From positions 1-39,183 of the forward strand of contig CAIUGT010000105.1 of the NCBI GenBank assembly GCA_903898755.1: a stretch of 39,183 nt of DNA. The letters run 5' to 3'. The position numbers were made by a program, and so were the translations under genes. This document shows, in pieces, positions 9,159 through 18,392 of the stretch. The DNA is from an uncultured bacterium (GTDB lineage: Bacteria; Planctomycetota; Phycisphaerae; Phycisphaerales; SM1A02). The first letter of the stretch is position 1; each line of letters starts with the position of its first letter. Under the pieces are notes generated by a model that was given only the letters and a program-made list of their open reading frames with translations, had not been told where the DNA came from and searched no databases.

Positions 9159-12100
9159 TTACTGTTGAGATTGTTCCTGCGGGGCGGCGGCTCCTTTGGC
9201 TCCGTGGCAATGTTTGAATTTTTTCCCGCTTCCGCATGGGCACATTTCATTGCGTCCAACCACAGCGGACGCGGCTTGCCCAACGCTTGACGCTCGTTTG
9301 GAAGCGACTTGCGTGACAACAACCGGCTCTTGATGTGCGGCTTGATCAGTTGCGGGTATCGCTTCTTGTGGGGCTGAGGCTTGCGTCGCAGGCGCTTGTT
9401 GTTGCTGCACTTGCGGCACAAGTTCGCCCTTGAGCAGAATTTCGCTCAGGCGATTTTGCACGCCTTCCAGCATTTCGGTGTACAGCCTTGACGACTCTTT
9501 CTTGAATTCAATTCGGGGATCTTTTTGGCTGAAGGCGCGGAAACCAATGGCGTCACGGATTTGATCCATGCTGCGCAAGTGCTCCTTCCAGGCGTTGTCG
9601 ATGGTCTGCAACATCACCCAGCGCTCAAACTGCGAAAGTTCCGCGCGCATGGCTTCGCGAATCCGAGCGGCGATCGCTCCGCGCGGATTGCTTGTGAACA
9701 ATGCGCGATCGTGTTTGGCGAATGTGACTTGATATTCCTTTTCAAACCACGCGTTGACAGCGTTCACGTCGGCACCCGCGGCCAAACATTCTTCCACCCG
9801 CGCGTCCAAGCGCGACTGGTCAAAATTTTTCGAGGCGTTGAAAAGAAGCTCGCGCAATTCCACTGGATTGGAGCTTGGCAGCGACTGCGGATTCCAACCC
9901 ACTTGGTAGCGGGTGTTGGCCCAAGACGAAAACGAAGTGAGCGCCGCCTGTGGATCGGCCTGCAGACGAGCCGTGGTGTATTTGATCGCGTAATCAATTG
10001 GATACAACCGCTCCCGTTCCGCGTAGGCCTCGAGCGCGCGGCGCACCAAATGATCCGCTGCGGCTTGGTCGTCTTCGGCGCCAATGAACTCGCTTGGCTC
10101 GATCTTGACCGCCAAATAGCGCTCGGACCACAGGCACAATTCCTTGGCGCTGTAGTCCTCCACCAAAAGCGAGTCAAGTGGAGTCAAGTCAATGGATTCA
10201 ATATGTTTGTGCGATGCGGCCTCAAGAAATTGCCGCACAGCGGAGCGATCGCCCGACTTGATGAAGTCAGCCTCAATGTTCGCGCTGAAAGTTTCAGCCG
10301 CCCATTTTTGCAGGCCAGCAATGTCGAACTCGCCGCTCTCCATTCCTTCAGGCATGATTTCCGCAACGACCAATTCAATTTTGTGTTGCGCATCTTCAAG
10401 TGCGTCCACCACCAACATCTTGTGAATTTGATCACGCTCCTTGCCACGCAAGCGCGACGGCTCAATCTGCAAGTTCATTTTTTCGCGTGCCCATTCGCTG
10501 ACGCAATTTGGAACGTGCAGTGGTCCAAGGTAAAGCGCGGCCGCTTCACGGATGGCTGGCTCCAAAAAGCGCCATGAAGCACCGCGGATATCCACGCCTT
10601 CCAAGATGGGTTGGCGCAAGCCGTAGAAATTCTGGCGTTGATATTCCATGGGCTCGTCGTATTCCAAGATTTGCTTACGCGCTTGGAAATTTCGCTCTTC
10701 CACTTTGCGCTGCGCCTTTTCAACGGCGCGGTTGAGCATTGGCGCCTCAATGGAATCGCCCTCTTTCATGCCCAGTCGCGAAAGAAGTCCAAGCGTGGCC
10801 TTGCCCGCGAAAATCTTCATGAGATCGTCTTCAAGGCTCAGGAAGAATCGACTGCTTCCGCGATCACCTTGACGACCAGAACGACCGCGCAATTGATTGT
10901 CAATGCGGCGGCTTTCATGGCGCTCGGTTCCAATGATGTGCAAGCCGCCCATGGCTTCAACGCTGGTCCACAATTGCAAACGATGCAGTTGGAAACTTCC
11001 AAGCTCATCGAGTTCCTTCAGAAGTTCCGCCTCGGTTCCCGCTTGCGCGCGCTTCTCGCTGACGCCGCGAAGTTCAACCACCCAGTGGCGCAGCAACGTC
11101 AGACGCGCGGTGGAATCATCCATGGCCGCAACGGCGGCGCGTTCAAATTTGGCGCGGCGCACCAGCAAATGTTTGTCAATCGCCGACAGAATTTTGGCGT
11201 CGGTCCATGTCGCGTCGACATCGCGTGGAGCCATGTCTCGCTTTTTCCAATGCTCAATCAGCGCGGCGCGATCGATCTTGCCCAACTTAATGTCGGTTCC
11301 GCGGCCCGCCATGTTGGTGGCCACCATGACCGCCGCAAGTTGACCTGCGTTGCTGACAATGTCGGCTTCGCGCTCGTGTTGCTTGGCGTTGAGCACCTCA
11401 TGCTTAATGCCCGGACCCTTGCTCAGCATGGCGCTCAGTTTCTCGCTCTTGTCAACGCTGGTGGTTCCCACAAGAACCGGTCGGCCAATGTCATGCAAGC
11501 GCGCGATCTCATCAATGATCGCCTTCCATTTATCTTTCTCGCCTAGGAAAACCAAATCGTGGCGATCGGTTCTGCATGCGGGCACATTGGTGGGAATGCT
11601 CACCACATCCAGTCGGTAAATCTCGTGGAACTCGGTGGCTTCGGTGTCGGCGGTTCCAGTCATGCCGGCAAGTCGCTTGTACAACTTGAAATAATTTTGA
11701 ATGGTCACGGTCGCCATGGTCTGCGTTTCGTCTTTCACCTTCACGCCTTCTTTGGCTTCAACGGCTTGATGCAAACCATCGGACCATTGTCGACCCACCA
11801 TTTTGCGACCAGTATTTTGATCGACAATCACCACGCCCATGTCGCCGTCTGCGTCTTGCGCCACCACATAGTCGCGGTCAAGTTGATAGACCACATGCGC
11901 GCGGATGGATTGCTCAAGCAAGTGCGGCATGTCCATATTTTCGCCCACATAAAAACTTCCAATGTTGGCGATGCGCTGCGCCTCGCCAATGCCGTCATGC
12001 GTGAGCACGGCTTTTTTCTTGTCCAATTCCACTTCAAAGAATTGCTTGAATTGATCGCGCTTGGCTTCCAGTTGCGGCAGACGAGCGCGCGCTTCTTGCA

Positions 12101-13220
12101 TGGCCTTGCGCATTTGTGGAATGCTGGCCTTGTCGCGGGCGTTTCGAATGTCGCCTTCGAGCGAGCTGATTTCAACGCGGCAGGCTTGCACTTGCTCATC
12201 GGCGGCGGTCCACGGCTTCTGGGCTTCGGCCAATTTTATGGCGATGGCGTTCGCCATTTCGTAGCGGGGGCGTTGTCGTTCCGCCAAGCCACTAATAATC
12301 AGCGGAGTCCGCGCTTCATCAATCAGAATGCTGTCCACTTCGTCAACGATTGCAAAATCACGCGAGCGTTGCACTTGATCCTCGGCGCGCAACTTCATGT
12401 TGTCGCGCAGATAATCAAAACCAAATTCAGCGGTGGTTCCATAGAGGACATCGCAGCGGTACGCGGCGCCTTTTTCCTCCTGGGTTTGCATGTGCTGCGG
12501 ATGGATGGCTCCAACAGTCAGGCCAAGCGCGCGGAAGAATGGAAAGGTCCAGTCGCGATCGCGCTGCACCAAGTAATCATTCACGGTCACCACGTGCACC
12601 TGCTTGCTCTCGCAAGAATTTAAATAGCACGCAAGCGGACCCACAATGGTCTTGCCTTCGCCGGTTTTCATTTCGGCGATTTGTCCTTCGCTTAACACCA
12701 CGCCGCCAATGATTTGCACATCAAATGGACGCGCGCGAAATGGCGGCTTGCTTTGTGAATACACCACGCGCACCGCGTCATAGATCTCGTTTGGAATGTC
12801 GATAAATATCCAACTTGGAATGGGTTCCGTGCCGCCCAAGAACGCGCCGTCTGGATTCGCGGCGGGCGTTGCGTCCATGATGGCCTTGGTGTCGTGGAAT
12901 AATTTCTGCACGTTGGCGGGCAAGCATGATGGATCGAACCGAGTGGCTGGATTAAAAATATTTCGAATGCCGACAGCGCGGTCCATGGCCTCGCGCGCAG
13001 TCGCAAGCATGTCGGGCATCAGGGCAATGGGTTGCTCGCCGCCACTAATGCGCTTGCGGAACTCTGTGGTGCGTGCCAACAATTGCGCGTCGGTGAGGAC
13101 CCGAATGGAAGGCTCAAGTTTATTGACCGCGCTAACCACCCGCAGATAGCGGTTGACCATGCGTTGATTGCGAGTGCCAAAGACTTTGCGAGCAAGAGTT
13201 CCGAAAATTGGTACGCCCAT
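9159..13220 (-). CDS. secA: Protein translocase ATPase SecA (enlarged form)
   Basis: SecA is the ATPase motor that pushes unfolded preproteins through SecYEG. The product has 1353 residues, against about 840-900 in most bacteria. Visible motifs are Walker A GEGKT (187-191), DEVDSILIDEART (293-305), the MAGRGTDIKLG region, GTERHESRRIDNQLRGRSGRQGD, and a C-terminal zinc-binding SEC-C tail (C-P-C-G-S-G-K-K-F-K-H-C-H). The extra length comes from several insertions: about 85-152 before FDVQIIGG, a charged probable coiled coil at about 338-395, about 110 residues between GRGTDI and GGLHIIG, and a longer helical C-terminal half. Large SecA proteins of this kind are known in planctomycetes. The ATG at 13220 has an AGGAGG site 7 nt upstream (13228-13233). 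Confidence 0.97.
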   Translation of the reverse strand: MGVPIFGTLARKVFGTRNQRMVNRYLRVVSAVNKLEPSIRVLTDAQLLARTTEFRKRISGGEQPIALMPDMLATAREAMDRAVGIRNIFNPATRFDPSCLPANVQKLFHDTKAIMDATPAANPDGAFLGGTEPIPSWIFIDIPNEIYDAVRVVYSQSKPPFRARPFDVQIIGGVVLSEGQIAEMKTGEGKTIVGPLACYLNSCESKQVHVVTVNDYLVQRDRDWTFPFFRALGLTVGAIHPQHMQTQEEKGAAYRCDVLYGTTAEFGFDYLRDNMKLRAEDQVQRSRDFAIVDEVDSILIDEARTPLIISGLAERQRPRYEMANAIAIKLAEAQKPWTAADEQVQACRVEISSLEGDIRNARDKASIPQMRKAMQEARARLPQLEAKRDQFKQFFEVELDKKKAVLTHDGIGEAQRIANIGSFYVGENMDMPHLLEQSIRAHVVYQLDRDYVVAQDADGDMGVVIVDQNTGRKMVGRQWSDGLHQAVEAKEGVKVKDETQTMATVTIQNYFKLYKRLAGMTGTADTEATEFHEIYRLDVVSIPTNVPACRTDRHDLVFLGEKDKWKAIIDEIARLHDIGRPVLVGTTSVDKSEKLSAMLSKGPGIKHEVLNAKQHEREADIVSNAGQLAAVMVATNMAGRGTDIKLGKIDRAALIEHWKKRDMAPRDVDATWTDAKILSAIDKHLLVRRAKFERAAVAAMDDSTARLTLLRHWVVELRGVSEKRAQAGTEAELLKELDELGSFQLHRLQLWTSVEAMGGLHIIGTERHESRRIDNQLRGRSGRQGDRGSSRFFLSLEDDLMKIFAGKATLGLLSRLGMKEGDSIEAPMLNRAVEKAQRKVEERNFQARKQILEYDEPMEYQRQNFYGLRQPILEGVDIRGASWRFLEPAIREAAALYLGPLHVPNCVSEWAREKMNLQIEPSRLRGKERDQIHKMLVVDALEDAQHKIELVVAEIMPEGMESGEFDIAGLQKWAAETFSANIEADFIKSGDRSAVRQFLEAASHKHIESIDLTPLDSLLVEDYSAKELCLWSERYLAVKIEPSEFIGAEDDQAAADHLVRRALEAYAERERLYPIDYAIKYTTARLQADPQAALTSFSSWANTRYQVGWNPQSLPSSNPVELRELLFNASKNFDQSRLDARVEECLAAGADVNAVNAWFEKEYQVTFAKHDRALFTSNPRGAIAARIREAMRAELSQFERWVMLQTIDNAWKEHLRSMDQIRDAIGFRAFSQKDPRIEFKKESSRLYTEMLEGVQNRLSEILLKGELVPQVQQQQAPATQASAPQEAIPATDQAAHQEPVVVTQVASKRASSVGQAASAVVGRNEMCPCGSGKKFKHCHGAKGAAAPQEQSQQ

Positions 13221-13227
13221 TGGGGTG

Positions 13228-13233
13228 CCTCCT
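13228..13233 (-). promoter_or_regulatory. Shine-Dalgarno site of secA
   Basis: A perfect AGGAGG on the minus strand, 7 nt before the ATG at 13220. It decides the secA start. Confidence 0.85.
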
Positions 13234-13355
13234 AGAAAAAGTGCGCTTCACAAAGTGTGATGCGCCAAAAGTGCGGGATAAGAATAAAAAGAATAAATGT
13301 AGGAACAACTTCAACGCTTGCCAAGGGAACCAGGCTGGCTTCAAGCCAATCCAGT

Positions 13356-13658
13356 TCAACGCGTGGGCGGAGGAAGATCAAGAACTTTCCACGCGGCGGC
13401 GGCGCGCGGAATTTCTAGAAGAGTCGAATCACAAGAAGCGACTTGTGTTGGACTGGCGTCGCTTTGTCCCTGAGGGGAACACGCGCTCTTGGCGCTGGCG
13501 GGAGTTTTTTCAAAGCATGTGAATGAACACATGGAGCAATTGGTGTGCACCGCGCCCATGCCAGAACTGGCAAGCACGGTCACGGCCATGGCGCTTAAAA
13601 ACATCACCGCGATAATGGCGGCGGGTCGCAAATGAACTGTTGAGCGCTTGGCAAGCAT
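13356..13658 (-). CDS. Hypothetical small exported Cys-containing protein
   Basis: The frame gives 100 residues from the ATG at 13658. A basic N-terminus is followed by a hydrophobic stretch (about 11-31, AAIIAVMFLSAMAVTVLASS) like a signal peptide or anchor. Next comes a cysteine cluster C-S-M-C-S-F-T-C at about 40-47 and further single cysteines. The open frame runs upstream to 13931, but that part lies antisense to the copper ATPase and is probably not coding. No family was recognised. The position, divergent from a copper-type ATPase, and the cysteines would fit metal binding, but that is only a guess. It is the only plausible gene in the 534-base gap between secA and the ATPase. Confidence 0.4.
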   Translation of the reverse strand: MLAKRSTVHLRPAAIIAVMFLSAMAVTVLASSGMGAVHTNCSMCSFTCFEKTPASAKSACSPQGQSDASPTQVASCDSTLLEIPRAAAAWKVLDLPPPTR

Positions 13659-13754
13659 GTCACAACAGTATGCGTGCCAAACGCGCATAGAGCAAGTCAA
13701 TTTTGAAATTACTTCTATGATTTGCCAGTGCAGACCAACATTACCGACCCCAAA

Positions 13755-16031
13755 ATGACATCTTCGAAGGAATTGCAAAGCCATGTGCTGCGCATCGAAG
13801 GCATGCATTGCGCGGGTTGTAGCGCGGCGATCACCCAGGAATTGCAATCGCAACCTGGTGTGCGCAATGCCATCGTTGACCATCTTTCTGGAATGGCAAC
13901 TGTTGAAACCGAAGCGTTTGTCACGGATCAAAAACTAGTCGATGTTGTTGTTGGCAGCGGCTACCAAGCGCAACGCATGGAGGCGATTGTTGATCCAGTG
14001 CTCATGCAAGCAGAGGCTGAGCGCGCGCAATCACGCTCGGAATTTTTGTGGCGCCGCAGAAGTCAAATTGGTTTCGCGCTGTGGATTCCAATGGAGTCGC
14101 TCCACTGGATCACCATGGCTCAGCACATGCATAACAGCGCCGTGGATATTGCGTTGTTGATTGGTAGCACATTGTCCATGGTGTTGGTTGGCAGCGGTTT
14201 TTGGCGCAGTGCGTGGAGCGTTCTTCGCGTGTGGCGCACCAACATGGATGTGTTGATCGCACTGGGTGCGACCACGGCGTATGTGGCCAGTCTTGTGATT
14301 TTTATCGCGCAGCACATGGGGCATTTGCAAGGGCAGTCGACGTGGTTCAGCGAGGCTGCCGCGCTACTTGCGATCATTTCGCTTGGACATTGGTTTGAGG
14401 CCAAGGCCACCAAGAGCGCGGGCGCGGCGGTGCGCGAATTGTTGGAATTGCAGCCGGAAAAAGCAGAGCGAATTGGCGCCGCTGGCACGAGCGAGTTCAT
14501 TCAATCGCAAGATATTCGCGCCGCGGACTTAATCATGGTGCGTCCAGGTGGACGCATTCCAATCGATGGCATGATTGAAGTTGGCGAGGCGGATCTGGAT
14601 GAGTCCGTGATGACGGGCGAGCCACTTCCGGTTCGTCGAACTTTGGGAGAACGCGTGAGCGCGGGCACCATGTGCTTCAGCGGAATGTTGCATGTGCGCG
14701 CCGCGACAACCGGGCGCGACACTTCGCTCAGTCGCATTGCGCGCTTGGTGCAACACGCGCAGACAAGTCGTCCGCCCATTCAGCGCATGGCCGATCGCGT
14801 GGCGGCGGTGTTTGTTCCGCTTGTGCTTGTGATCGCGGCGGCCACCGCGATTGGTTGGGGCGTGGCGGGTTCGTGGCCAACTGGAATTATGGCGGCAACA
14901 GCCGTGTTGATTATTTCGTGTCCATGCGCGCTTGGATTGGCTGGACCAATGGCGGTCATGGTGGGCACTGGCGAGGCCAGTTTGCGCGGCATTTTGATCA
15001 AAGACGCCGCCGCGCTGGAGCGAGCGGGGCGCATTGAAACAATTCTTTTTGACAAGACCGGAACGCTGACCAAGGGGGAACCCGTGGTGACCAACATTGA
15101 GTTGTTGGCCTTCGATGCGCAAGCCGCGCACACAACATCGCAACCAAGTGATGGGCACAGTTCAGCGATAACGAATGCGCGAGGGACGGGGCAGGCAAGT
15201 CCAACTTCGCCGACTGCACTTTCATTGCAACACGTGCTCGCACTTTCGGCGGCGGTTGAAAGCGGCAGCGAACATCCCATCGCGCGCGCCATTACGCGGC
15301 GAGCGGCACAAGAAAATGTCGTGGTTCCATTGGTCACGCAATTTGAATCAACGCCAGGACTGGGCGTGCGCGCGCAAGTGAATGGACAAAGTGTTGAGAT
15401 GCGCCGCGACGCGAGCGCCTCGTGTGTGTTGTTCATCAATGGCGCTTCAGTGGCGCGCTTCACATTGGCCGATTCGTTGCGCGCCGAAGCGCCCAAAGTG
15501 ATCAAGGCGTTGCACACAATTGGAATGAAGACAGGTTTGATCACTGGCGATCGTCGCCCCGAGGCGTTGCGCATTGCGCGCGAATCTGGCATTGATCAAA
15601 ATATGGTCACCGCGGACGCCACGCCGGAAAGCAAACTTGCAGTCATTCGTGGTCACGGCGAAAGCGCCATGATGGTGGGGGATGGCGTGAACGATTCAGC
15701 GGCGCTGGCGGCGGCGGGATTGGGCGTGGCCATGGGTGGCGGAACAAGCATCGCCAGTGAAAGCGCGTCGATTGTCTTGGTGGGCGGCACGCTTTCCTCA
15801 CTTCCTGCGTTGATTGATATTTCCAAAGCCACGTTGCGCTGCATGCGGCAAAATTTATTCCTGGCGTTCATGTACAACGTGGTGGCCATTCCGCTTGCGG
15901 CATTCGCGTTGCTTGGCGCGTATGGACCGGCCATTGCCGCTGCCGCCATGGCTTGCAGCGACATCAGCGTTGTTGGCAATGCGGCGCGTTTAAAATGGGC
16001 GCTCAAGCGCGCGCGCAATCGCTCAGTGTGA
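13755..16031 (+). CDS. copA: Copper-translocating P1B-type ATPase
   Basis: The product has 758 residues from the ATG at 13755; an in-frame TTG at 13722 is possible. One N-terminal heavy-metal-associated domain carries G-M-H-C-A-G-C (16-22). The catalytic core shows the actuator TGE (287-289), the CPC metal site in the membrane (389-391), DKTGTLT (433-439) with the phosphorylated Asp, the HP motif (507-508) and GDGVND (642-647). The last membrane helices contain YNVVAIPLAA and MACSDISVVGNAARL, resembling the YN and MxxSS signatures of Cu(I) pumps. It should export Cu(I), and perhaps Ag(I), from the cytoplasm using ATP. The nucleotide-binding domain carries a Ser/Thr/Ala-rich insertion of about 35 residues after KGEPVVTNIELLAFD. 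No accessory copper regulator is next to it. Confidence 0.93.
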   Translation: MTSSKELQSHVLRIEGMHCAGCSAAITQELQSQPGVRNAIVDHLSGMATVETEAFVTDQKLVDVVVGSGYQAQRMEAIVDPVLMQAEAERAQSRSEFLWRRRSQIGFALWIPMESLHWITMAQHMHNSAVDIALLIGSTLSMVLVGSGFWRSAWSVLRVWRTNMDVLIALGATTAYVASLVIFIAQHMGHLQGQSTWFSEAAALLAIISLGHWFEAKATKSAGAAVRELLELQPEKAERIGAAGTSEFIQSQDIRAADLIMVRPGGRIPIDGMIEVGEADLDESVMTGEPLPVRRTLGERVSAGTMCFSGMLHVRAATTGRDTSLSRIARLVQHAQTSRPPIQRMADRVAAVFVPLVLVIAAATAIGWGVAGSWPTGIMAATAVLIISCPCALGLAGPMAVMVGTGEASLRGILIKDAAALERAGRIETILFDKTGTLTKGEPVVTNIELLAFDAQAAHTTSQPSDGHSSAITNARGTGQASPTSPTALSLQHVLALSAAVESGSEHPIARAITRRAAQENVVVPLVTQFESTPGLGVRAQVNGQSVEMRRDASASCVLFINGASVARFTLADSLRAEAPKVIKALHTIGMKTGLITGDRRPEALRIARESGIDQNMVTADATPESKLAVIRGHGESAMMVGDGVNDSAALAAAGLGVAMGGGTSIASESASIVLVGGTLSSLPALIDISKATLRCMRQNLFLAFMYNVVAIPLAAFALLGAYGPAIAAAAMACSDISVVGNAARLKWALKRARNRSV

Positions 16032-16117
16032 ATCGCAGCATGAATATGCGGAGCGCGTTGCAATACAACTTGAACGTGCGGCGCGCGCATAAAAAATAAG
16101 TTCAGGCCCAGTTGGCG

Positions 16118-16984
16118 TTATTTGCTTGACGCTGGTTTTGTGTTTGCAAAGTCCTTGGCGTCCGTGGCGGTGCCATCGACACGAGTGCGCTTGTATATGG
16201 CGTATGCCTGCGGCATTTGTTGCTGCAACAATTCAATGCGTGTGTCCTCGCTTGGATGTGTGGACAGAAATTCAATCTTCGCGCCGCCTTGCGATTGCAT
16301 GCGCCGCCAAAGAGGAATGGCCGAGCGCGGGTCGTAGCCAGCTTGCGCGGCGATAAATAAACCAAGTTCATCGGCTTCGCTCTCTTGCTTGCGGCTGTAC
16401 GGAAGAAGAATTCCTGCTTGCAGACCCATGGCCGCGCCTTGCGCAATAGCCTCGCTATCAGTTGCTGCGCCAGCGGCGGCGGCGCCAATTTGCGCGGCCG
16501 CGCCCTGCGTCATTCGTTCGCCACCATGGCGCGCAATAGCGTGCGCGGCTTCATGACCCATCACAACCGCAAGCTCATCATCGGACTGGACAAAATTCAC
16601 AAGCCCGGTGTACACGGCGCCGTAACCGCCTGGAAGCATCCAGGCATTGATCATTTTCGGATCATCAATCACGGTCCATTTCCACACCATGGTGTTGGCA
16701 ATTTCTGGGTGACGCTGTTTCGCAGCCATGGCAATGCGCGCGCCAACTTTTTGCACACGGTCAAACACCGGACCACTACTGATGATCTTGGCGTTCTTCA
16801 TTTCATCTTGATAGGCCTGCGCGCCCATGGCATTTTCTTGGCTTGGTGAATACACATTGAATTGCTTGCGGCCCGTGCCCGAAACAGTTGTGCACGCTGT
16901 CACAGCGGCGCATAGAGCGATCATGGCGCCGGCATACAAAGTTTTTTGGCGCGCATTTCTTTGGCGTGTTGTTCGAGCGATCAT
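16118..16984 (-). CDS. M48-family zinc metalloprotease, lipoprotein
   Basis: The product has 288 residues. A signal peptide ends in a lipobox-like V28-T29-A30-C31, so the mature protein is probably lipid-anchored in the periplasm. The active-site motif is H-E-A-A-H (144-148), and the ESEAD motif at 201-205 supplies the third zinc ligand. A DPRSAIPLWRRM segment and a STHPSEDTRIELL stretch are typical of the LoiP/BepA/YfgC-like M48 group. These proteases take part in outer-membrane protein quality control and stress responses. The length fits the short LoiP type, without a TPR tail. It converges with copA. Confidence 0.9.
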   Translation of the reverse strand: MIARTTRQRNARQKTLYAGAMIALCAAVTACTTVSGTGRKQFNVYSPSQENAMGAQAYQDEMKNAKIISSGPVFDRVQKVGARIAMAAKQRHPEIANTMVWKWTVIDDPKMINAWMLPGGYGAVYTGLVNFVQSDDELAVVMGHEAAHAIARHGGERMTQGAAAQIGAAAAGAATDSEAIAQGAAMGLQAGILLPYSRKQESEADELGLFIAAQAGYDPRSAIPLWRRMQSQGGAKIEFLSTHPSEDTRIELLQQQMPQAYAIYKRTRVDGTATDAKDFANTKPASSK

Positions 16985-17070
16985 TGCCGCAAGAATATCC
17001 GACTGAAATATCCTTGGCTTGCGCGAATGACGATCTGTGGTGGCAATTCAAAGCCAAGCACCGCGCCAAC

Positions 17071-17499
17071 TCAACGCACGGATGCGAGCCAAGCGCGACG
17101 AGCCGCGATCAGCATCAGTCCAAATGGAATCCACCAGATCAAATCATTGGTGAGTATGTTGATGCCAAACTTCCACGCAATTGTTCCTTGCCACGCGGTC
17201 CATGCAAAGCCAATTGGACCCATGACTTTCCCAAACAGTCCCACGAACACAATTGGCCAATGACGAAGTGGCGCGCGCGCCGCAGCGATATATCCAAGTC
17301 CATACGCCGCCAACACCATTCCTAAACATTGCCAAATCGCGCGACCCGGGTCCGCAAGCGGTGGCATGTTGGCCAGCGAAAGTGGAAAGTCGGGCGCGAT
17401 CACCACCACGCTTCCCCAGACAATGTTGTACAGGCCAGCGGCAAGAAGCCACCATCGCATCCATGGGCGTGTGAAATCACTGTGGGTGGTGTCGCTCAC
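17071..17499 (-). CDS. Conserved small membrane protein of unknown function
   Basis: The product has 142 residues with four hydrophobic segments (about 17-36, 55-74, 80-101 and 112-133) separated by short loops rich in Trp and Pro. It begins MSDTTHSDFTRPWMRWW. No catalytic or binding motif was recognised and no family could be named with confidence. It is likely an inner-membrane protein. It lies 86 bp upstream of the M48 lipoprotein gene on the same strand and just downstream of a tRNA gene, so co-transcription with both is possible. Confidence 0.7.
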   Translation of the reverse strand: MSDTTHSDFTRPWMRWWLLAAGLYNIVWGSVVVIAPDFPLSLANMPPLADPGRAIWQCLGMVLAAYGLGYIAAARAPLRHWPIVFVGLFGKVMGPIGFAWTAWQGTIAWKFGINILTNDLIWWIPFGLMLIAARRAWLASVR

Positions 17500-17504
17500 A
17501 AAAA

Positions 17505-17578
17505 TAGCCTAGCTCGGATTCGAACCGAGGTCTTTCCGATTATGAGTCAGGAGCTCTGGGCCACTGAGCTACTAGGCC
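17505..17578 (-). tRNA. tRNA with CAU anticodon (elongator Met or Ile2)
   Basis: Seventy-four bases on the minus strand form a cloverleaf. The acceptor is GGCCTAG/CTAGGCT (first pair G-U), D stem GCTC/GAGC, anticodon loop CTCATAA, T arm CTCGG-TTCGAAT-CCGAG, discriminator A. It lacks the unpaired position 1-72 and the three G-C pairs of an initiator. Elongator Met and lysidine-modified Ile2 both carry CAU and cannot be separated by eye. The anticodon stem CCTGA/TCGGA has a C-A mismatch at 27-43. No CCA is encoded. Confidence 0.92.
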
Positions 17579-17603
17579 GTATGGGAAAGGTAGCATCCAA
17601 AGC

Positions 17604-18389
17604 GTGAATCGTATCGACGCCATTTTCGCTGATCTTCGTTCTGCTCATCGCAAGGCGCTCATGCCCTTTGTTGTGGCGGGCTTTCCTGAGCCCAACACGC
17701 TTGCGGCAACGTTGGAAAGCCTGCAAAAAGCGGGTAGTTCGATTGTGGAAATCGGCATTCCATTTTCCGATCCCATCGCGGACGGACCCGTGATTTCGCA
17801 GGCCATGAACCAAGCGTTGCAGCAGGGCGCCACGCCCGCAGCCATTTTGCAGGAAGTTGCCGCCATTCGCGCCAAACTCACTATTGGAATTGTCGCCATG
17901 GTGAGTGTTTCTATTGTGCAGCGACTTGGAAACGAGAAATTTGTGCACGCGCTTGCCGATGCTGGCTTTGATGGAATTATTATTCCCGATCTTGATCTTG
18001 ATAGCGCCACGCCAGTGTTCGCAGCCGCCAAAGAGCGCGGCATGTCCATGTCCATGTTGATTTCTCCGCTGACTCCGCCCGAGCGCATTACAAAAATCAT
18101 CGCGCTGTGCCGAGGATTTGTCTATTTGCTTTCAAGGGCCGGGATTACTGGCGAGCAGACTGGTGCGCCTGAAGTCGCTGAATTTGTGAAACGTGTTCGC
18201 GCGCAAACTAGCCTGCCACTTGCTGTTGGCTTTGGTATTTCAACGCCCGAACATGTCCGCGCCGTTGTGCGCCACGCCGACGCAGCGATTGTAGGAAGCG
18301 CGCTTGTGAAATTAATGGCAAGCGGCGACGCCAAGCAATCCGTTGCGCGCGCTGAAAAGCTCACTCAAGAACTTGTCGCGGCTCTCTGA
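17604..18389 (+). CDS. trpA: Tryptophan synthase alpha subunit
   Basis: The product has 261 residues, the usual TrpA length. TrpA cleaves indole-3-glycerol phosphate to indole and glyceraldehyde-3-phosphate and channels indole to TrpB. The catalytic residues are at their canonical numbers: Glu49 in VEIGIPFSDP and Asp60 in IADGP. The phosphate-binding region appears as VYLLSRAGITG, VGFGIST and AAIVGSALV. The usual GYYNPI-type stretch is replaced by MVSVSIVQRLG, a variation also seen in other lineages. The start is a GTG 25 bp after the tRNA 5' end, without a clear Shine-Dalgarno site. No trpB or other trp gene is adjacent. It converges with lexA, with only 3 bp between the stops. Confidence 0.95.
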   Translation: MNRIDAIFADLRSAHRKALMPFVVAGFPEPNTLAATLESLQKAGSSIVEIGIPFSDPIADGPVISQAMNQALQQGATPAAILQEVAAIRAKLTIGIVAMVSVSIVQRLGNEKFVHALADAGFDGIIIPDLDLDSATPVFAAAKERGMSMSMLISPLTPPERITKIIALCRGFVYLLSRAGITGEQTGAPEVAEFVKRVRAQTSLPLAVGFGISTPEHVRAVVRHADAAIVGSALVKLMASGDAKQSVARAEKLTQELVAAL

Positions 18390-18392
18390 TTT

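Noticed and set aside
9525-12623. Several long plus-strand frames opposite secA
   Set aside because: secA is unmistakable in the opposite strand. These are antisense shadows rich in His, Leu and Ala.
13659-13931. N-terminal extension of the small Cys protein
   Set aside because: It is antisense to the heavy-metal domain of the ATPase, and the signal-like segment begins only after 13658.
14780-15592. Minus-strand 270-codon frame opposite the copper ATPase
   Set aside because: No recognisable domain, and it lies fully antisense to the P-ATPase catalytic core.
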